Shown piece after piece: positions 5,604 to 5,942 of a DNA stretch of 5,942 nucleotides. Source of the DNA: Planctomycetaceae bacterium (GTDB lineage Bacteria; Planctomycetota; Planctomycetia; Planctomycetales; Planctomycetaceae); assembly GCA_020426125.1 (NCBI GenBank), contig JAGQQQ010000593.1, positions 1-5,942 of the forward strand, read 5' to 3'. The notes below the pieces were generated by a model, which was given only the letters and a program-made list of their open reading frames with translations, did no database searches and was not told the origin of the DNA. Made by a program: the position numbers and the translations under genes. Numbering within the stretch: the stretch's first letter is position 1; every line of letters begins with the position of its first letter.

Positions 5604-5942
5604 AGATTCCTTCCTTTCCTGTTTGGGGTTCCCCTATCTATGAGAGTCAGACCAAGGAATCTTTGAGTTCCAAAATCAGAATTCCTCTTGGCTGTACAGC
5701 CAAAAACGCCTTTCAGAAATTGTTCTTGAGGAATAAAAGGCTTCCTACTATATTACCCCAACTGCTGACTACATAGCATTACGACAGAACTACAACGGAC
5801 AACCACGGCTCTACTGTGATTTACCCTGCTTTGAGGTAAATAAGTTGTTTACGTTGGGGCGCAGCCTCTTGGACGGGCTGGCATCATGCCAAGAGACTCA
5901 GTCAAAACCTATAGGGATAATAGTAAAAATGCGAAATCTCTA
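5604..5942. other. Structured AT-rich region without a gene
   Basis: No convincing gene is seen. The stretch holds an imperfect CCAAGGAAT/ATTCCTCTTGG stem (5652-5691) and a perfect 16-bp palindrome (5688-5703). Further right are a GCCTTT/AAAGGC stem (5708-5741), ATTTACC/GGTAAAT (5819-5841, 9-base loop) and CTCTTGG/CCAAGAG at about 5867-5895. The first half is the upstream region of the small minus-strand ORF. The rest may be the leader of a gene that starts beyond the window, or an untranslated RNA. Confidence 0.5.
5688..5703. promoter_or_regulatory. 16-bp perfect palindrome, candidate operator
   Basis: TTGGCTGTACAGCCAA is fully symmetric. It lies about 85 bases upstream of the small minus-strand ORF and inside the 340-base gene-free region, where a dimeric repressor or activator site would be expected. 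No promoter elements could be fixed beside it. Confidence 0.5.

Larger units (their letters stand above)
3680..5942. mobile_element. Integrative element, left part (runs off the window)
   Basis: The sequence changes from tRNA to non-tRNA at the anticodon stem-loop (about 3680-3691). This is followed by clustered short repeats, an integrase transcribed away from the junction, and a small convergent ORF. The stretch is visibly less GC-rich than the DUF1501 and IS parts, especially beyond 5600. Tyrosine-recombinase elements commonly integrate at tRNA genes with crossover in the anticodon region and keep the integrase next to one end. The right end and any cargo lie outside the window, so the size and type (prophage, ICE or genomic island) cannot be told. 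Confidence 0.7.

Noticed and set aside
5912..5930. Resemblance of TAGGGATAATAG to the I-SceI site
   Set aside because: The match fails in the second half of the site and no homing endonuclease gene is present; treated as chance.
5929..5942. Start of a gene at ATG 5929 (MRNL...)
   Set aside because: Only four codons are visible and the nearest AGGG is too far upstream to support it.

Overview
The window looks like planctomycete DNA with accessory elements. The evidence is a DUF1501 protein with a twin-arginine-type leader, an ISAzo13/'Rhodopirellula transposase' family insertion sequence, and a tyrosine recombinase whose N-terminus resembles planctomycetal integrases. All of this is from recognition of sequence motifs; no search was run.

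Layout. Positions 145-1434 (+) encode an exported DUF1501 protein, followed by a gene-free stretch of about 350 bases with several hairpins. Positions 1790-3184 are a complete insertion sequence bounded by perfect 29-bp inverted repeats. Its minus-strand transposase is broken twice: by a 13-bp tandem duplication and by one extra base in a G6 run. Removing both restores a single 409-codon frame. Positions 3185-3590 hold no convincing gene but are very rich in inverted repeats, ending in a nested palindrome built from TGTCACCC boxes. Then come a terminator (3594-3627) and the 3' part of a tRNA-Leu(GAG) gene (3633-3691), both read on the minus strand. The tRNA has its anticodon loop, variable arm, T arm and acceptor 3' strand, but its 5' half is missing.

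From the tRNA break rightwards the sequence appears to be an integrative element. It has repeats of GTACCCAAAA (candidate integrase arm sites), a hairpin that buries the integrase start codon, and an integrase read in two overlapping frames (3896-4099 and 4086-5294). A strong hairpin terminator follows, then a convergent 74-residue Cys-rich ORF (5379-5603, -) with an excellent ribosome binding site. The last 340 bases are structured and gene-free.

Interpretation. The most likely history is that an integrase-bearing element recombined into the anticodon stem-loop of a tRNA-Leu(GAG) gene. This window would contain the junction that keeps the displaced 3' half, and an intact tRNA-Leu would lie at the element's far end, to the right of the window. 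The insertion sequence lies on the chromosomal side and appears immobile on its own. The nested palindrome just outside the tRNA may belong to the chromosome or to an older element at the same site; the sequence does not decide this.
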